A DNA stretch of 64,000 nt from Arenicola marina (GCA_964019135.1 OZ025248.1:39983670-40047669), one strand, 5' to 3'. Shown: positions 10,720 through 22,100, counted from the stretch's first letter. Numbers and translations are program-made. Notes: generated by a model not told the origin, from the letters alone.

Positions 10720-12260
10720 GTTCTAGGAAAACTCCGTCCTCCGGATATTTCTTCCCGGGGACAATTTCCGCCTAGGATAATTCCCCCCCGGACAACTCCC
10801 CTCGGACAACCCCCCCCCCCCACCGAGATAATTTTCCGGACATTGCCGCCCACGTCTCCCCAAACGGAAAAGCCTCGCTCCCCTTAACCCCAGACAATCC
10901 CCACCGGTCAAACCCCAACTCCGGACCACCAACAGTGTGTTGAGCGTGTGAACAAAGAAGTGTGAAGAAGTGCTGTCTCAACAAGCTCACAATAAGGTCT
11001 GGGCATCCATAGTCTTAGGCTTACATACTGACGTTACAGTTCACCTGGGTAACATACATCGATGGTTCGGACGCATTGGAGAGACCCTCAAGGGGTGGGA
11101 GGTGGTGTGTGTGTGTGTGGGGAGGGGGGGGGGGGCGGTTGTTTGCTGCCTAAATATAGCAGGAAGATAACTATTTCGAATCTATATCAAAATCAGTCAA
11201 AACGGAAGCAGACCGATCAGCAATAAACAGAATAGGTCTCGTTCAATTTCGGTGGAATAGGGCTATGCAGTTCTCGCGACCGGGCAGCGAACTTCAGTTT
11301 TGGGGACAAACAAACACACGTGCTCCATGTTGAAGTATAGGCAGCTATACGTCGATTTCTTTCCATGTATATTCTAAAGACTATGAGTACCATTTCACTA
11401 CACATGGCTATGGGAGACATACGTAAAAATATTTGGAGGTGATGAAGCGCAAAACTTTGGGAATATACACGGAAAAAACCGTCTTCAAAACACTCGAAAA
11501 CTAAAAATAACGTTCTAAATTTAGCCCTGCAAGTTTCTCAAACAGCGAGTGACGTCACAGATGTTCGCGTGCCTCCGCGGCAACAAAAATGGGGAGAGTA
11601 AGTGATCGACTTAACCATTCCGCTGTCAAAAGGTGCAGTGCATGGAGTAACAGCATACGGATGCGTCATTAAACCACATGGTAAAGATAAAATAAGACCA
11701 GTTGGATGTTTTTGTATCACTTTTGGATCCCGAAAAGACCAAGTTTCTTCATTTTTGTAAGTTTTCTGTTTGAAGCGTCGCGCCAACGTTGTCACCGGGG
11801 AGAATCCGTGTGACGTCATAATGCCTCGTTTTCGTAGGAAATGCAAAAAAACGTTAGTTTCTCGGTCGTATTGTCCCGTCGTAACAAATATTCGTCATTG
11901 TGATGGCGCAAACGAACAAAAAATATGTCGTCTATCCGTTTTGTGAAGCTATATTTCTTAAATATTCTTAATCACATTGCTAGGCCTTCCGCAATGGACC
12001 CACCCCTCGGCGCCTGGCGTTTGCGCAGGTAGTCTGGTTCCCAGTCTCTCTCTTTGCGTAACATACACGTCATGCCTACGTCACAGATAGTCAAGATACC
12101 AGTGTGTGCAGAAACTCGTTCCGAACACGTGCTTCGTTTGTTTGTCCCCAAAATGAGTAAACCGGATGTCTAAGCAAACGAGACTTTATAGCCCTATAAC
12201 GGGTGCATATGAAAATACTTGCCAGGACTGAGGGTTTGGCCGACGACGGATCGAGGCTGT
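10720..12260. other. Intron sequence, no gene seen
   Basis: 10730-10900 is C-rich low-complexity sequence, and 11101-11140 is a GT/G run. Short frames at 11217-11420 and 11538-11846 lack splice context or domain similarity. Nothing further is supported. Confidence 0.5.
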
Positions 12261-13437
12261 CTAAAAAAAAAAAAGTCAAAGTCACAAATGCCGTAGACAC
12301 ACGTTTCGGCCCATATTTTCCGCGAATTTGCCTCGATCACTCTCAAAATTCCTGACGTAAGAAAGCAACACTAGACCATTTTAAGGATACCAAACTTTTG
12401 TACGCTGCGGCGATTTAGAGAAGACCTCGGTAAACATCGACAAATATCGGCGGGTGTCAGTGAAAGGGGAATTCCTAACTCGTTACGTCATTCACAGGGA
12501 ATCCCCAATTCGTGACGTCATTCACAGGGTATTTCCCCGAGAAAGGCTCTTCGTGATAAATTCCGAATATTCAAGAAAAAAACATGGAGAAAACGTGTAA
12601 ATAGTTCAGAAAACATTCGTGTAGATCATAATTATTTCGGAGACCATTATATATAACCAGATTTATTAAAATGTGAGCACAAGGCGTAAATTACTGATAA
12701 TTGGTGTGAAATAAGCTGCTCCAAAAAATATTTCTGAAATAACATTTTCAAGTTTCAGGATGTGTTTCTCGGAAAATTTGCACGGCTACCTATATTTTTC
12801 TTTATTTTTGTTACAAGAACTATGTTTTTAAAAGTTTTTAAACGTGGTTTGGTGTCAGGATTTTTATTTTTGATGAAATTATAGCCAATTTTGTGAAGGT
12901 GGTGATTTCGAATTTTGGCAAAAACGGTCCTGTTTTTGCATAACTGCAATTTATTATTGCCATTCTGTTATGTTTTGTGGCTACTATTTACCTTGTTGAA
13001 TATCATTCCTGTATTGCACTAGGTTTAAGCTTTCCAAAGAGCTATTACTGATGATAATGACTTAATAATGAGCTGAATTGTAGCAAAATTACATATTCGT
13101 GGTAGGTGTCAAGTTTAGGTCATTTTGTGACATGGGTCTATACTTGGAAAATGAAGAATATTTTATTAACGGGACGGTAAAGTATCCTAGAAATTCACCA
13201 GAAGGTGTGTAATTGGGTATACTTTCATAAAATAATCACAAATACAGAGTTCTTTTACCTTGCTATTATGGGTGGCTTACCTTAAAAAAGGATAACATCG
13301 CAGCACAAAGGTAAGTTTAATATCATTAAAATGGTCTAGTGTTGCTTTCTCACGTCAGGGATTCTGAGAGTGATCGAGGCAAATTCGCGGAAAATATGGG
13401 CCGAAACGTGTGTCTACGGCATTTAAGACTGACTTTT
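12261..13437. mobile_element. Foldback DNA element (copy B), about 1.18 kb, same terminal arms as copy A
   Basis: The left arm is 12261-12400 and the right arm 13281-13437, inverted to each other and matching the arms of the element at 10139-10719 (GTAGACACACGTTTCGGCCC; CACTAGACCATTTTAA). The internal 880 bp are AT-rich and unrelated to copy A. No transposase frame is visible. Confidence 0.8.
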
Positions 13438-15711
13438 TAGGTGGGTATTTTCGGGGGGGGGGGGGCATGTCCGTTTGGGGGGGGGGATTTCCGTTCGTCG
13501 GCTTAAACCGGCTTTTTTTCATTTCACCCTGAACTGGGAATGAGGAAAATAATTCTTCGTGAACTGGAAATGAGAAAAAATAATTCTTCGTCAACGTGGA
13601 ATGAGGAAAATAATTCTGCGTGAACTGGGAATGAGATATTAGCCGACCGTCGTGATCAACGATTTTCATTAATCTTGAACTTTAGAAGATAGTTTTAAAA
13701 CTAAATAACCGTGAATTGTGAAATCGCCAATTTATATCATGTATCCGCCCCTCCCGTTGTATACGGGGAGTTCTCCATTTAATTCATCGTAACCTGGGAA
13801 TGAAGAAATTCATTCTTTGTAATTGGGAAGTCCCCCCCCCTCCCTTGCCCCTCATTTGTGGGTGTGTATTTCCAGGTGGTGGGTAGCGTCTGGAGGCAAT
13901 TGTTCGGAGGGGAATTGTCTGGGGTTGGGATTGGTGTCCGGGGGGCAATTGCCTCGGGGGGGGGGGAATTGTCTGGGGTAGGGGTGGAGGGTGTTTCCAG
14001 GTGGCAATCGGCCGGAGGGAGTTGTCATGGGAGGGAATTGTCCGGGGGGGGGGGTATTCCGGGGGGAAAGGTCTCGGAATTTACCGACGGCCAGTTGACC
14101 TAGAGGGAGATTGTCCGAGAGGGGGATTGTAGAGGGAGAGTTGTCCTGAAGGCGACATACCCTAGGAGGAATTGTCCAGGGGGGAATAGTCGGGAGGGGG
14201 GGGGGGGGTGTATTTATAGGTGGAATAAATTAGTCAAAAAATAACATTAGGTCACCATACCTATTTTTATTTGAGGACACTGAACACAGAAAACTGTCAG
14301 GTATGAAATATGTTTCCGTTAAAAAGCAGGCAATGCCAGCAACATGGGTGAGTGGTGAGACGCGATATCTCAGGGAACATGAAAGAGGCCTGTTTGATGA
14401 GTTTGGAAATCAACAGTACGAAGGGTCTGGAATGGATAACGACGCGGGCATATTTGAAAAATCAACATTTGCGACATTGGCCCCCGAATTGCGACACTGA
14501 GGATCTGAAATAGCGACATCGACGCAGATAATTGAAAACGAAATACTGGAATTGAGACAAAAAAAGTCATGGAACGTCGTTACAAATCAACATTCGACAC
14601 TGAGAATTTTGAAAAATCGACACTGGACACTGGACACTGGAGGCTGGACACTGGACCCCAGTTAGCACAGGTATCGAACCTTGTTATAAATACAGAGGCT
14701 CCTTGCTCACTACGAGAAATGGAGTCCAATGGTAGCGTACAGATCTGGCAAGGCTACGAGGTTTGTTTTGCGTCAGCTAACCAGAAGTCAATGGTGAGAC
14801 GACCTGCATGATGAATGCCTTTATAGCTTCCTTCCATGGGCCTGATGCCAAACAAAAAAACGTGGGCTGATTCATTACTAACGTTAGGTACGTTTCTTGA
14901 GACAGTGAGTATGTCTTCCCATTCAACGAGAGCAACACACAGCGCGTTATCTAGTTACCCCGGTAAATAATTACCTCGAAATCCCGGCTGCTGCTGCTCT
15001 TTACCATCTGGAATACCCCGGTACTCGCGGTGCTATATGGCCTGCAACAGATAAACAATGTGGGGATATAACATGATTCATTTCGCCACAGATCGGGAGC
15101 CATTTTGGAATCAAAAACAACGTATTGAAGCGTGTATTAGTTAATACTAATTTCTGCTTCCAGTGTATCTGTCGACTAATTCCTCACGTGAGATCAAGAT
15201 AGTGTCCTTCTGCATGACGAAGGCGCCACATCACGTAAAGCAACTTAAAATGGATGATATAACTTGCTGGCACCCCAAGAACAATTTAAATTTAGTGACG
15301 TATCTTGGCATCCTCATTTTAACATTATGGCCTTCTGGTGTATTACGTCATAAAAGTATGGGTATTGTTTTCGTCATGCGTCGTTTTGTAAAACATCTTG
15401 CATAAGGCAAGCCTATGTAGCATTATCCAGATCCGAAGACATGTGAATTACATTGTTAATCTTTGCATCCATATTTTGGAAGTCATTACAGGTAGGTAGA
15501 ACATTGGGGAAATCTTCCGTTAGAAGAATGCCATGCCGCCCTTCTGCTTAACGGCAAACCAATTGCTTATTGTGTGTCTCTATCGGACTCTAAAGCGGCT
15601 TCATCCTCAAATTGAACAGTTAAATAACTTTTGCTAAAAGAATTTTAGCTTTTCTTCTTTCTTATTTCTTATGGATCTCTTGTCGTCGAACATTGTTACA
15701 GGTTTACATAC
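13438..15711. other. Intron sequence, G-rich low-complexity 13440-14220, otherwise unassigned
   Basis: 13450-14220 is dominated by G runs and the motif GGAATTGTC. 14440-14660 contains loose repeats of GAAAATCGACA and GACACTG. The plus-strand frame 14303-14500 overlaps that repeat and is not credible. The expected exon for the middle of the vWD domain was looked for here and not found. Confidence 0.5.
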
Positions 15712-15785
15712 CTTCTGTCAAAAGTGGTCATGCGAGGATCCCCGGTGGAGGAGCACATTCCTCCGATGGCGTCCGCGTTCTCCAA
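15712..15785 (-). CDS. Gene 1 exon: start of vWD domain (GDPRMTTFDRR)
   Basis: The acceptor TGTTCCGTAG is at 15786-15787 and the donor GTATGT at 15706-15711. It is 74 nt, phase 0 to phase 2. The translation LENADAIGGMCSSTGDPRMT continues TFDR and joins exon 16093-16521 as YDIEDIL|LENADAIGG. This is the conserved beginning of a vWD domain, normally C-x(4)-GDPHxxTFDG. Here the H is R and the G is R. The exon is short and was found only by searching for the missing domain start with the correct phase. Confidence 0.8.
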
Positions 15786-16092
15786 CTACGGAACAATGAA
15801 GACATCGCAACGAGCGTTTTGAGGCAACATTTACTAAAATATACCACTGCGAGTGCCAAGGCCTTCGCCTCTTCACGAATTAACATTGCTACTTTAATAT
15901 TCCCTATCTCTCTAGCCAGTCGCTCGGTGAGGTATATGATGTTTTTCGATGACAGGGGGTAACAAACATCTAACACTTGTTCTCCGGATGGGAAAGGCAC
16001 GCATTTTAGATGGTTGAGATGTATACATGTTACTCCCCACCCTACCAAAGGTGAAATAGTGGCGTGTCGGGCACCGCAGCTGTATCGCTTAC

Positions 16093-16521
16093 CAGTATGT
16101 CTTCAATGTCGTAGCCACTCCAGGGGTCGGTGTACGTGTTGCCGTCGATGTCAGTCTTGGGCGCCAAGATAGAGTCCACGTGAAGACGTATGGGGCCCCA
16201 CCTCGTCCCTGTGTTGAAGGCGTCCGCTTTGGCCAAGATCTCCAGCGGGTATTGGAAGCTGAAGGCTTGCTTGAGGGTGGCGTTCCAGAAGCTGGGCACG
16301 AAGCTGTAGACGCACGTGGTGTTGTCGGCCAAGGTGCCCGCTGGGGGGCGCTGGAAGACGACAGCCACCTCAGCCTCCACCTCGACCTCGAGGCGACACC
16401 CGTTGGCGGGCGGGGTGGCGTTGGAGTCGTATGTGGCGCAGGGAACCGGCAGCGTGGAGATAAGCAGGACACCAGTGTACTCGTCGTCATCTTCGTGTAG
16501 AGCCAGGTACTTGACTGACGG
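16093..16521 (-). CDS. Gene 1 exon: region before the vWD domain
   Basis: The acceptor CATACGCAG is at 16522-16523 and the donor GTAAGC at 16087-16092. It is 429 nt, 143 codons, phase 0 at both the start and the end. It starts PSVKYLALHEDDDEYTGVLL, then has TLPVPCATYDSNATPP, CRLEVEVEAEVAVVFQ, a WGPIRLHVDSIL block and ends GYDIEDIL. The acidic DDDEY followed by a strand and P-V-P-C, and the final 'D-I-x-D-I', match the VWDE region between the Cys-rich N-terminal part and the vWD domain. Plus-strand frames at 16180-16531 are antisense. Confidence 0.88.
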
Positions 16522-16575
16522 CTGCGTATGAACAAATGAGACAATTACAGGAGAAACAACAACCCTACACCCGCC

Positions 16576-17020
16576 CAGTAGCTGTTACAGGCAATAAACT
16601 TGACGCTCACCTCTATTCCTGCACAGTAGTTGTTACAGGCAATACACTTGACGCTCACCTCTACACCTGTCCAGTAGCTGTTACAGACAATAAACTGGAC
16701 GCTCACCTCTATTCCTGCACAGTAGTTGTTACAGGCAATACACTTGACGCTCACCTCTACACCTGTCCAGTAGTTGTTACAGGCAATACATTTGACGCTC
16801 ACCTCTATTCCTGTCCAGTAGCTGTAACAGGACGCTCCCCTCTATTCCTGTCCAGTAGCTGTTACAGGCAATACACTTGACGCTCACCTCTATTCCTGCA
16901 CAGTAGCTGTTACAGGCAATAAATTTGACGCTCACCTCTATTCCTGCCCAGTAGCTGTTACAGGCAATAAACTTGACGCTCACCTCTATTCCTGCCCAGT
17001 AGCTGTTACTTATAATAAAC
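16576..17020. repeat. 48-bp minisatellite that multiplies the 5' splice site of exon 16984-17073
   Basis: Nine tandem copies of a 48-bp unit start inside exon 16984-17073 and run into its intron. On the minus strand each unit contains the last coding bases (AACAGCTACTGGGCAGGAAT), AGAG and then the donor GTGAGC. Eight of the nine copies keep GTGAGC. One (near 16836) is mutated to GGGAGC and has lost about 10 bases. Since 48 is a multiple of three, the exon frame stays open through the first four copies, adding 16 residues per copy (NSYWAGIEVSVKFIAC). Confidence 0.95.
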
Positions 17021-17073
17021 TTCGTTGCTGTGCCTGGAGACCGTGCCCAATAGGCCTTGACACGGCAGCTAAT
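16984..17073 (-). CDS. Gene 1 exon: 'WAGIE' exon with alternative tandem donors
   Basis: The acceptor CCTTTCAG is at 17074-17075. The first donor, GTGAGC, is at 16978-16983. It is 90 nt, 30 codons, phase 0 at both the start and the end: ISCRVKAYWARSPGTATKFI and then ISNSYWAGIE. It joins upstream GKW| and downstream |PSVKYL. The C-x-V-x-A and S-x-x-x-A-G-I pattern is that of the corresponding VWDE exon. I chose the first donor because it gives the family-like length. Later donors at 48-bp spacing would also be in frame (see the repeat at 16576-17020). Confidence 0.85.
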
Positions 17074-17456
17074 CTGAAAGGTAAAAGACAAAACCTTCAC
17101 AACTGAGTCACTATGGTCACATACAAGTTATTTGAACAACCATACTAGGTAAATAGCTGTCTTTACACACTGAGATGAACATGTTTGAGCAAGTAGCTTC
17201 AAAATGCTACTATAATGTGATGGTTAAGAATTAAAACCAGAGCTTGAGATTAAAGACAACCTTACCGTTACACACGAAGGTACGAGGTACGAAAAAAGAT
17301 GGCGTTCCCGTGTACTACGTCATTGAGTCAGCTATATAAAATACAGACATACCTGATTCAGCATGAAATATTGAAAGATTGAACTTTGCTTAATCTAATG
17401 CTGCATCGTGTAAACATGGCTACACATATAGCGTGACAAACACGTCACTCCTTTAC

Positions 17457-17692
17457 CCATTTCCCGAGGTGTCCGTGAAGGTAGCGCTCGTGCAGAGTGG
17501 CTCTCCCCCCATCCGGTAAGTGGATGGACGGGACCGCGGGATCCGGATCCCCATTGAACAGGAAAGACACCTCAAAGGTGGCCGAGTCCGCCGTGGGATT
17601 GGTGTAGTTGACGTCACAGTAGAACTCGATGTACGTGTCCAGGAGTAGCTCTGGTCCAACCAGGTGTGGACAGTCGTCCATCACAGGGTACA
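17457..17692 (-). CDS. Gene 1 exon: 'CPHLVGPE' Cys-rich block
   Basis: The acceptor CCCTTGTCAG is at 17693-17694 and the donor GTAAAG at 17451-17456. It is 236 nt; TG completes a phase-1 codon and it ends in phase 0. It reads YPVMDDCPHLVGPELLLDTY, IEFYCDVNYTNP, ATFEVSFLFNGDPDPAVP and LHERYLHGHLGKW. 'CPHLVGP' and 'E-V-x-F-L-F-x-G ... LHE..L.G.LG' are strong VWDE features. Another acceptor 60 bases upstream (CTCTAG) is open but has the wrong phase for exon 18636-18899, so I rejected it. Confidence 0.88.
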
Positions 17693-17794
17693 CTGACAAG
17701 GGCAAGAGGCGGCCGCAGTTGTGATTGTTGTAATACAACGTGGTGGTAATGTGCCTAGAGGTAACACCTCAAGAGAGGGTCTGAGAACAACCTA

Positions 17795-17962
17795 ATTACC
17801 CACATTACATTGTTATACACACTATACCCACATTACATCGTTATACACACTATACCCACATTACATCGTTATACACATTACATCGCTATATGCACAATAG
17901 AAACATTACATCGTTATACACACAGTAACAGCGTTACATCATACGGCGCATTACATGTATAA
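17795..17962. repeat. About 28-bp tandem repeat (CACATTACATCGTTATACACAC)
   Basis: Roughly six decaying copies of ACCCACATTACATCGTTATA plus CACACTAT in the intron between exons 18636-18899 and 17457-17692. Confidence 0.85.
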
Positions 17963-18635
17963 ATATATGAAATCCTTAGGCGCACTATGACAGTTGTTGC
18001 ATTATTTTGAAACGGTTAGACGCGCTACATAATGTAAACCCGGGTAATTTGTCTGTGCACCAAACATATTGTGACCTCAATACCCACCTCCGCTGGTGTC
18101 TAGATCCGACAGTTGATCCCTCACACAATCTGCAAGTAGGCTTCATTATTGTATTGGAATGTGGGGCAAAATGGGTAATATGGCCCACTATAAGATCACG
18201 AAATCACGCAACATCATGCTGTAGGCATATGCATCCATAATTGTAATTAAGTAGGCCTAAGATATGGACTGCGTGCTAATACAAAGATAGCGGTGCTACA
18301 TTAGTCCACGTATACAATGATAAGAGTATTTACACATGTTTGCCTATACGGTCGCCCGTAAACATTGCGTGATAGTATTCCTGATTTCTTGAGCTATTTC
18401 TTGTTAAAACCTATATTATAATTAGTAGTTAATATACATTGATATATGTGCAGACATATATCCTAAAACCAACCTCAGGGGCAGGGGCGCATCCAGGGGG
18501 GGGGGGGGGCGACCAGGCCCCGGCCCCCCATTTTAGCGCCGAAATTTATGCCAGTTAACGTATGAAAACCAGAAAGCTAGGCCATTACTCGAAAGTTACA
18601 GCGGTTACAGATTATCAATGTCACGTGACGCTTAC

Positions 18636-18899
18636 CACTGGAGAGGGCGCATGTCTGCCCAAGGAGAAGAGTGACGTCTTGCAGCAGAGCGTCGAAGTCG
18701 TTGGCGTTGAAGACCGTGCCGCTCGGGCCGGCAATCCCCTCCAGCTCAGGTTGGTTGAGGCTCGGACCTATTCCAATGGCAAGGACAGTCACTCCGGCAG
18801 CTCTCAGGGCGTCCGCCTCTGGGATGGTCTGTGCTGCATCTCTGTTGGACCCGCCGTCTGTCAGGACGATGGCGATATTTGGGGCGTCCGGCCGGTGGG
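18636..18899 (-). CDS. Gene 1 exon: VWA domain, C-terminal half
   Basis: The acceptor TACGTTGTAG is at 18900-18901 and the donor GTAAGC at 18630-18635. Phase is 1 at both the start and the end (264 nt). It reads AHRPDAPNIAIVLTDGGSNR, then ADALRAAGVTVLAIGIG and PELEGIAGPSGTVFNANDFD. 'NIAIVLTDG' is the VWA beta-strand carrying the third MIDAS aspartate. 'AAGVTVLAIGIG' is the next strand of the Rossmann-like fold. It completes the VWA domain begun in exon 19288-19584. Confidence 0.93.
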
Positions 18900-19287
18900 C
18901 TACAACGTATGTCACATGGTTGCCCATGGTTTACTCGAACTGACATAAGTTATAAAGTTGCGTAAAAGTAAGATGCTGATGAATGTTTGAATATAATGGA
19001 CAAATTATTGGCGACCAAAGCGAACTTCAGGTACATCCATAGAACTGTCTTTATCTATAGATATATCAATGGCAACATTACAGAACGGAGAAAACAAAAT
19101 TGACCGATATGGTGAATTTCTGTGACCTGTGACCTGATGTACACGTTCACTGAATTAAGGCAAAGTGCAATTCAGACGCTCAACGTGATTGATCTGTCAA
19201 ATAAGTGAAGCCTACTATCTACTATATTGCCTCTGCATGGCGGTCGTATGCACTTCGGAAAAGGCGACACACCGGATGCCGATTTAC

Positions 19288-19584
19288 CTCCATCCATGAA
19301 GACCTCTTGCCTTGCTAGGCGGAGACCTGCTGATGTCTTTGTGGCTCCTGTGCCATAGCCGACGTTTATGACGGCCTGACTCGCTGCCTCAGATGTACCA
19401 TGTGTTGCCAAGCCGAATACCAGTTCAGCAGCGGTCGCAAACTTGACGAGAGCCACGTTGCTGTCCACCGGGCTGATAGCAAGCTGACCCACGAACTGAG
19501 CCACGAACTCCAACTGCTTGGTAAAGTCGTCCAATCCGATACTACCAGACTCATCCATTATAAAGCAAACGTCCGCCCGGCAAC
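19288..19584 (-). CDS. Gene 1 exon: VWA domain, N-terminal half with MIDAS DESGS
   Basis: The acceptor TTTGTTTCAG is at 19585-19586 and the donor GTAAAT at 19282-19287. Phase is 1 at both the start and the end (297 nt). It reads CRADVCFIMDESGSIGLDDF, then VDSNVALVKFATAAELVF and GYGTGATKTSAGLRLARQ. The metal-ion-dependent adhesion site is complete: D-E-S-G-S, the threonine of GATKT and D of LTDGG in the next exon. VWA domains with intact MIDAS bind collagen or other matrix ligands. The first codon is completed by the G of the signal-peptide exon. Confidence 0.94.
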
Positions 19585-21304
19585 CTGAAACAAAGCGTTA
19601 GTTAGTGACATAGGGCGTGCCCGACAATAAAACAGATACATCGGTTCACGAGTGGAAGGAATACAACTGAAAACACACCCTAAAACGCACCCTGAGTACA
19701 CCGAAATCTTGTCCACATCGGGCCTTTTTTTTAAAGTACTTATTTTTTTTCAAGGCTTAACGGTGAAGACAAGAAATAGAAGTTTTCAATACAATCTGTT
19801 ACATAAGATAATCCCCACTAACAAAGGTGTTTTTTACAACGTGAAAACGAATTTATGCGGGGCGGCGTATTTCTCGTTCCTCTTCTCTCTGGAGGCGTCG
19901 CTCATACACATAGGTTTACAGTAAATTTTTACCGAATTTTGGCCGATCAGCGACGTCGCATTTTCCCTTTCCGGCCAGCTATCGAGCAAGGCTGACCCGG
20001 AGTTTTTAATATGATTTCATTTGTATCAATTGTCGATTCTATATTGGTCCAGGATTTTTAACCCAATCACCATCCCCTTCCGCAGGTTATACGTTTTCTA
20101 CTGTAGAGGTCTAGCCTATAGGCTGCAGTGTCTTTTCTTTTGCCTGTTATGCTTCCGCATTACTTGTGTTACGCGGTAGCCTCGTCAGCCTCCGTTCGGC
20201 TCCTTGTGGAGCTTAGGCGTTTGATTATGGTACTCACTAAAGCTGTTCTCCTTGTCACCTTGTACTGTTTACTTAAGCACGGTCCTTTGTAAAATACAAG
20301 ATTTTCTCCGTGTAACACTAAAATGCATTTTCCCTCCTACTAGTGCATTTGCGTTTAACTACGTTTTATATTTTGTCAGCATGCAATTATACGGAATATA
20401 TACCTTTGTGTAATTGTGTTTCTTGTTTACATTGCCATGGCCTTTTGTCCCCCACCTTTGATGGGGGTCGGGCTCCTTGAACGCTCATGCGTCATTCACC
20501 CGTTAATAAGATGCTGACCAATGTCACTCCACCACCGGGTTTGCTTCCCTTTTCTCCCATCAAACCAGCTTCGGGTCCGATTTAGCATTGACCGCACAAT
20601 GTTATTCAACGCGCCTGGTCGAGAGCAATATGTGTCACTTTTTGCGAGTCAGAAATATACAATGTACAGTGTTTATGGAAACTCGTTCTGGCACGAGTGG
20701 TGGTGTTTAAGAGGTTCATTAGAAGCAAATTAGTCACTTTTCCGAGGTGTCAAAGCGATTGGAAACGTTTTGCTCTTTTACTCGTGTCTGATTTCTTATT
20801 AATGTTCAGGTATAATCATACAGACCCAACTACTGCGCTACCAACACACCATAAGTATCTCCAAGGGTCCATCATCTGGAGTTTCATGACAAATTACCCC
20901 ACAAATAATCAATAAAGGGGAAACATCGAAGTTATTATGACAAAAGGCACCAGTCCATAAGAAGCCCGCTAGCGGATCGTTAGAACACTGGTGTGGAACC
21001 GCAGTGGGTTTTAGCACATGTTATTAACATTATTTCCGATTTATATAGGTTAAATCACCATGCAAGGTTTGAGCGTGGAAAGTGCGTTGGGCTTTGAGAT
21101 ACGCCCTTTAAAAGACTTGCCCAGGCAACATACATGCAGGTATGCTACAAAAAAAGAACAGAAGTTTTCATGGCTTTACTCGTCTTAAAGGCCGGCGTTA
21201 ATGATGCAAACATGGTGTCTAACCATTCTAACTAACTGACCATATTTTATATTAAGTACTATCAAGTTAAATGTTAACATTGCCACTGATAAACTAGGCT
21301 CCAG

Positions 21305-21925
21305 ATGCTGATGTAGTCCGCGATCCGTGGAAAGTGGCTAGTGTTGTGCCTTTGCACAAAGGGTTCTTTGTCTGATCTGTCTAATTATCGACCAGGTGCA
21401 ATAATACCCTGTGTATCAAAGGTGTAACGAGAATATCGTGCTTAATGACATCTGTCAGCATTTAAAAGAAAACCGTGTATTAAATCCACATAGTCTGACC
21501 ACTGCAAATCGGCCGCCCGCGATATGTGACAATGCTTACAAGAGCTCGATAGTCGCAATGTGTCCAATACAGGTCCAATACGTATTTATTGACTTCAGCA
21601 AAGCTTCCGACAAAGTGAGTCATACCGTCTACTGTTTATGCTTCACACATACGAAATTAGAGACAACACAATTCTTTGTTGAATTTTTTGTAACATACTT
21701 TAAATAGTAGTAGGGTGGGAACACGCCATCGCTGATACATGTTCAAGCTGGTGTTCCGCAGGGCCCAGTTCTCGGATCTTTAGTATTTTGTCTACATTAA
21801 CGACATATTTCCTCCCGCTGACGATATGCCTATATCCAAAGTCATCGGCACAGACGCTTCAGATATTAGGGCGCTAAACGAAGATTTAAAACGTATACAT
21901 GTCAGTGAGACATCAAAAATGCTTC
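21305..21925 (+). pseudogene. Degraded non-LTR retrotransposon reverse transcriptase
   Basis: In shifting frames the plus strand reads WKVASVVPLHK, SDLSNYRP, YVFIDFSKASDKVSH, AGVPQGPVLGSL and ADDMPISKVIG. In that order these are the conserved blocks of a jockey/CR1-type reverse transcriptase: the N-terminal 'W..a.v.PlhK', 'NYRPi', 'fiDfskAFDkv.H', 'GvPQGsvLgpllf' and 'FADD'. Multiple frameshifts and stops separate them. It is a dead fragment inside the first intron of gene 1, in the opposite orientation to the gene. Confidence 0.85.
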
Positions 21926-21971
21926 GCAAAAGGAACACTGGTGATAATTATACCACTTGCATATGGCTGAT

Positions 21972-22100
21972 CAGGGGCGGATGTAGGGAGGGGGGGGGAG
22001 GGGGATGTGGGATCATCGAACACTGTAAAAGTCGGGTTCTCAGAGCACCGCCCCCCCCCCCCGGGTTCCCAAGCCCTTTGCAATTTCCTAGATCCATCCC
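21972..22100. mobile_element. Short hAT-like MITE (129 bp) with 8-bp target duplication
   Basis: Begins CAGGGGCGGATGTAGGG and ends CCTAGATCCATCCCC. It is flanked by TGGCTGAT on the left and CGGCTGAT on the right (7 of 8 match), the 8-bp duplication expected of hAT elements. It lies just beyond the RT fragment. Confidence 0.75.

Noticed and set aside
14303..14500. 65-codon plus-strand frame (MKYVSVKKQAM...)
   Set aside because: Overlaps loose GACATT/GAAAAATC repeats, with no domain or splice support.
15693..15962. 89-codon plus-strand frame and 106-codon minus-strand frame near 15.7-16.0 kb
   Set aside because: The true signal there is the short minus-strand exon 15712-15785 in a different frame. 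The longer frames have no recognisable domain.
16180..16544. Plus-strand frames and an alternative minus-strand frame over exon 16093-16521
   Set aside because: Off-frame shadows. Only the frame with DDDEYTG and YDIEDIL joins both neighbours in phase.
17693..17754. Longer version of exon 17457-17692 starting at 17754
   Set aside because: Open and with an AG, but its phase does not fit the phase-1 end of the VWA exon, whereas the acceptor at 17693-17694 does and has the better pyrimidine tract.
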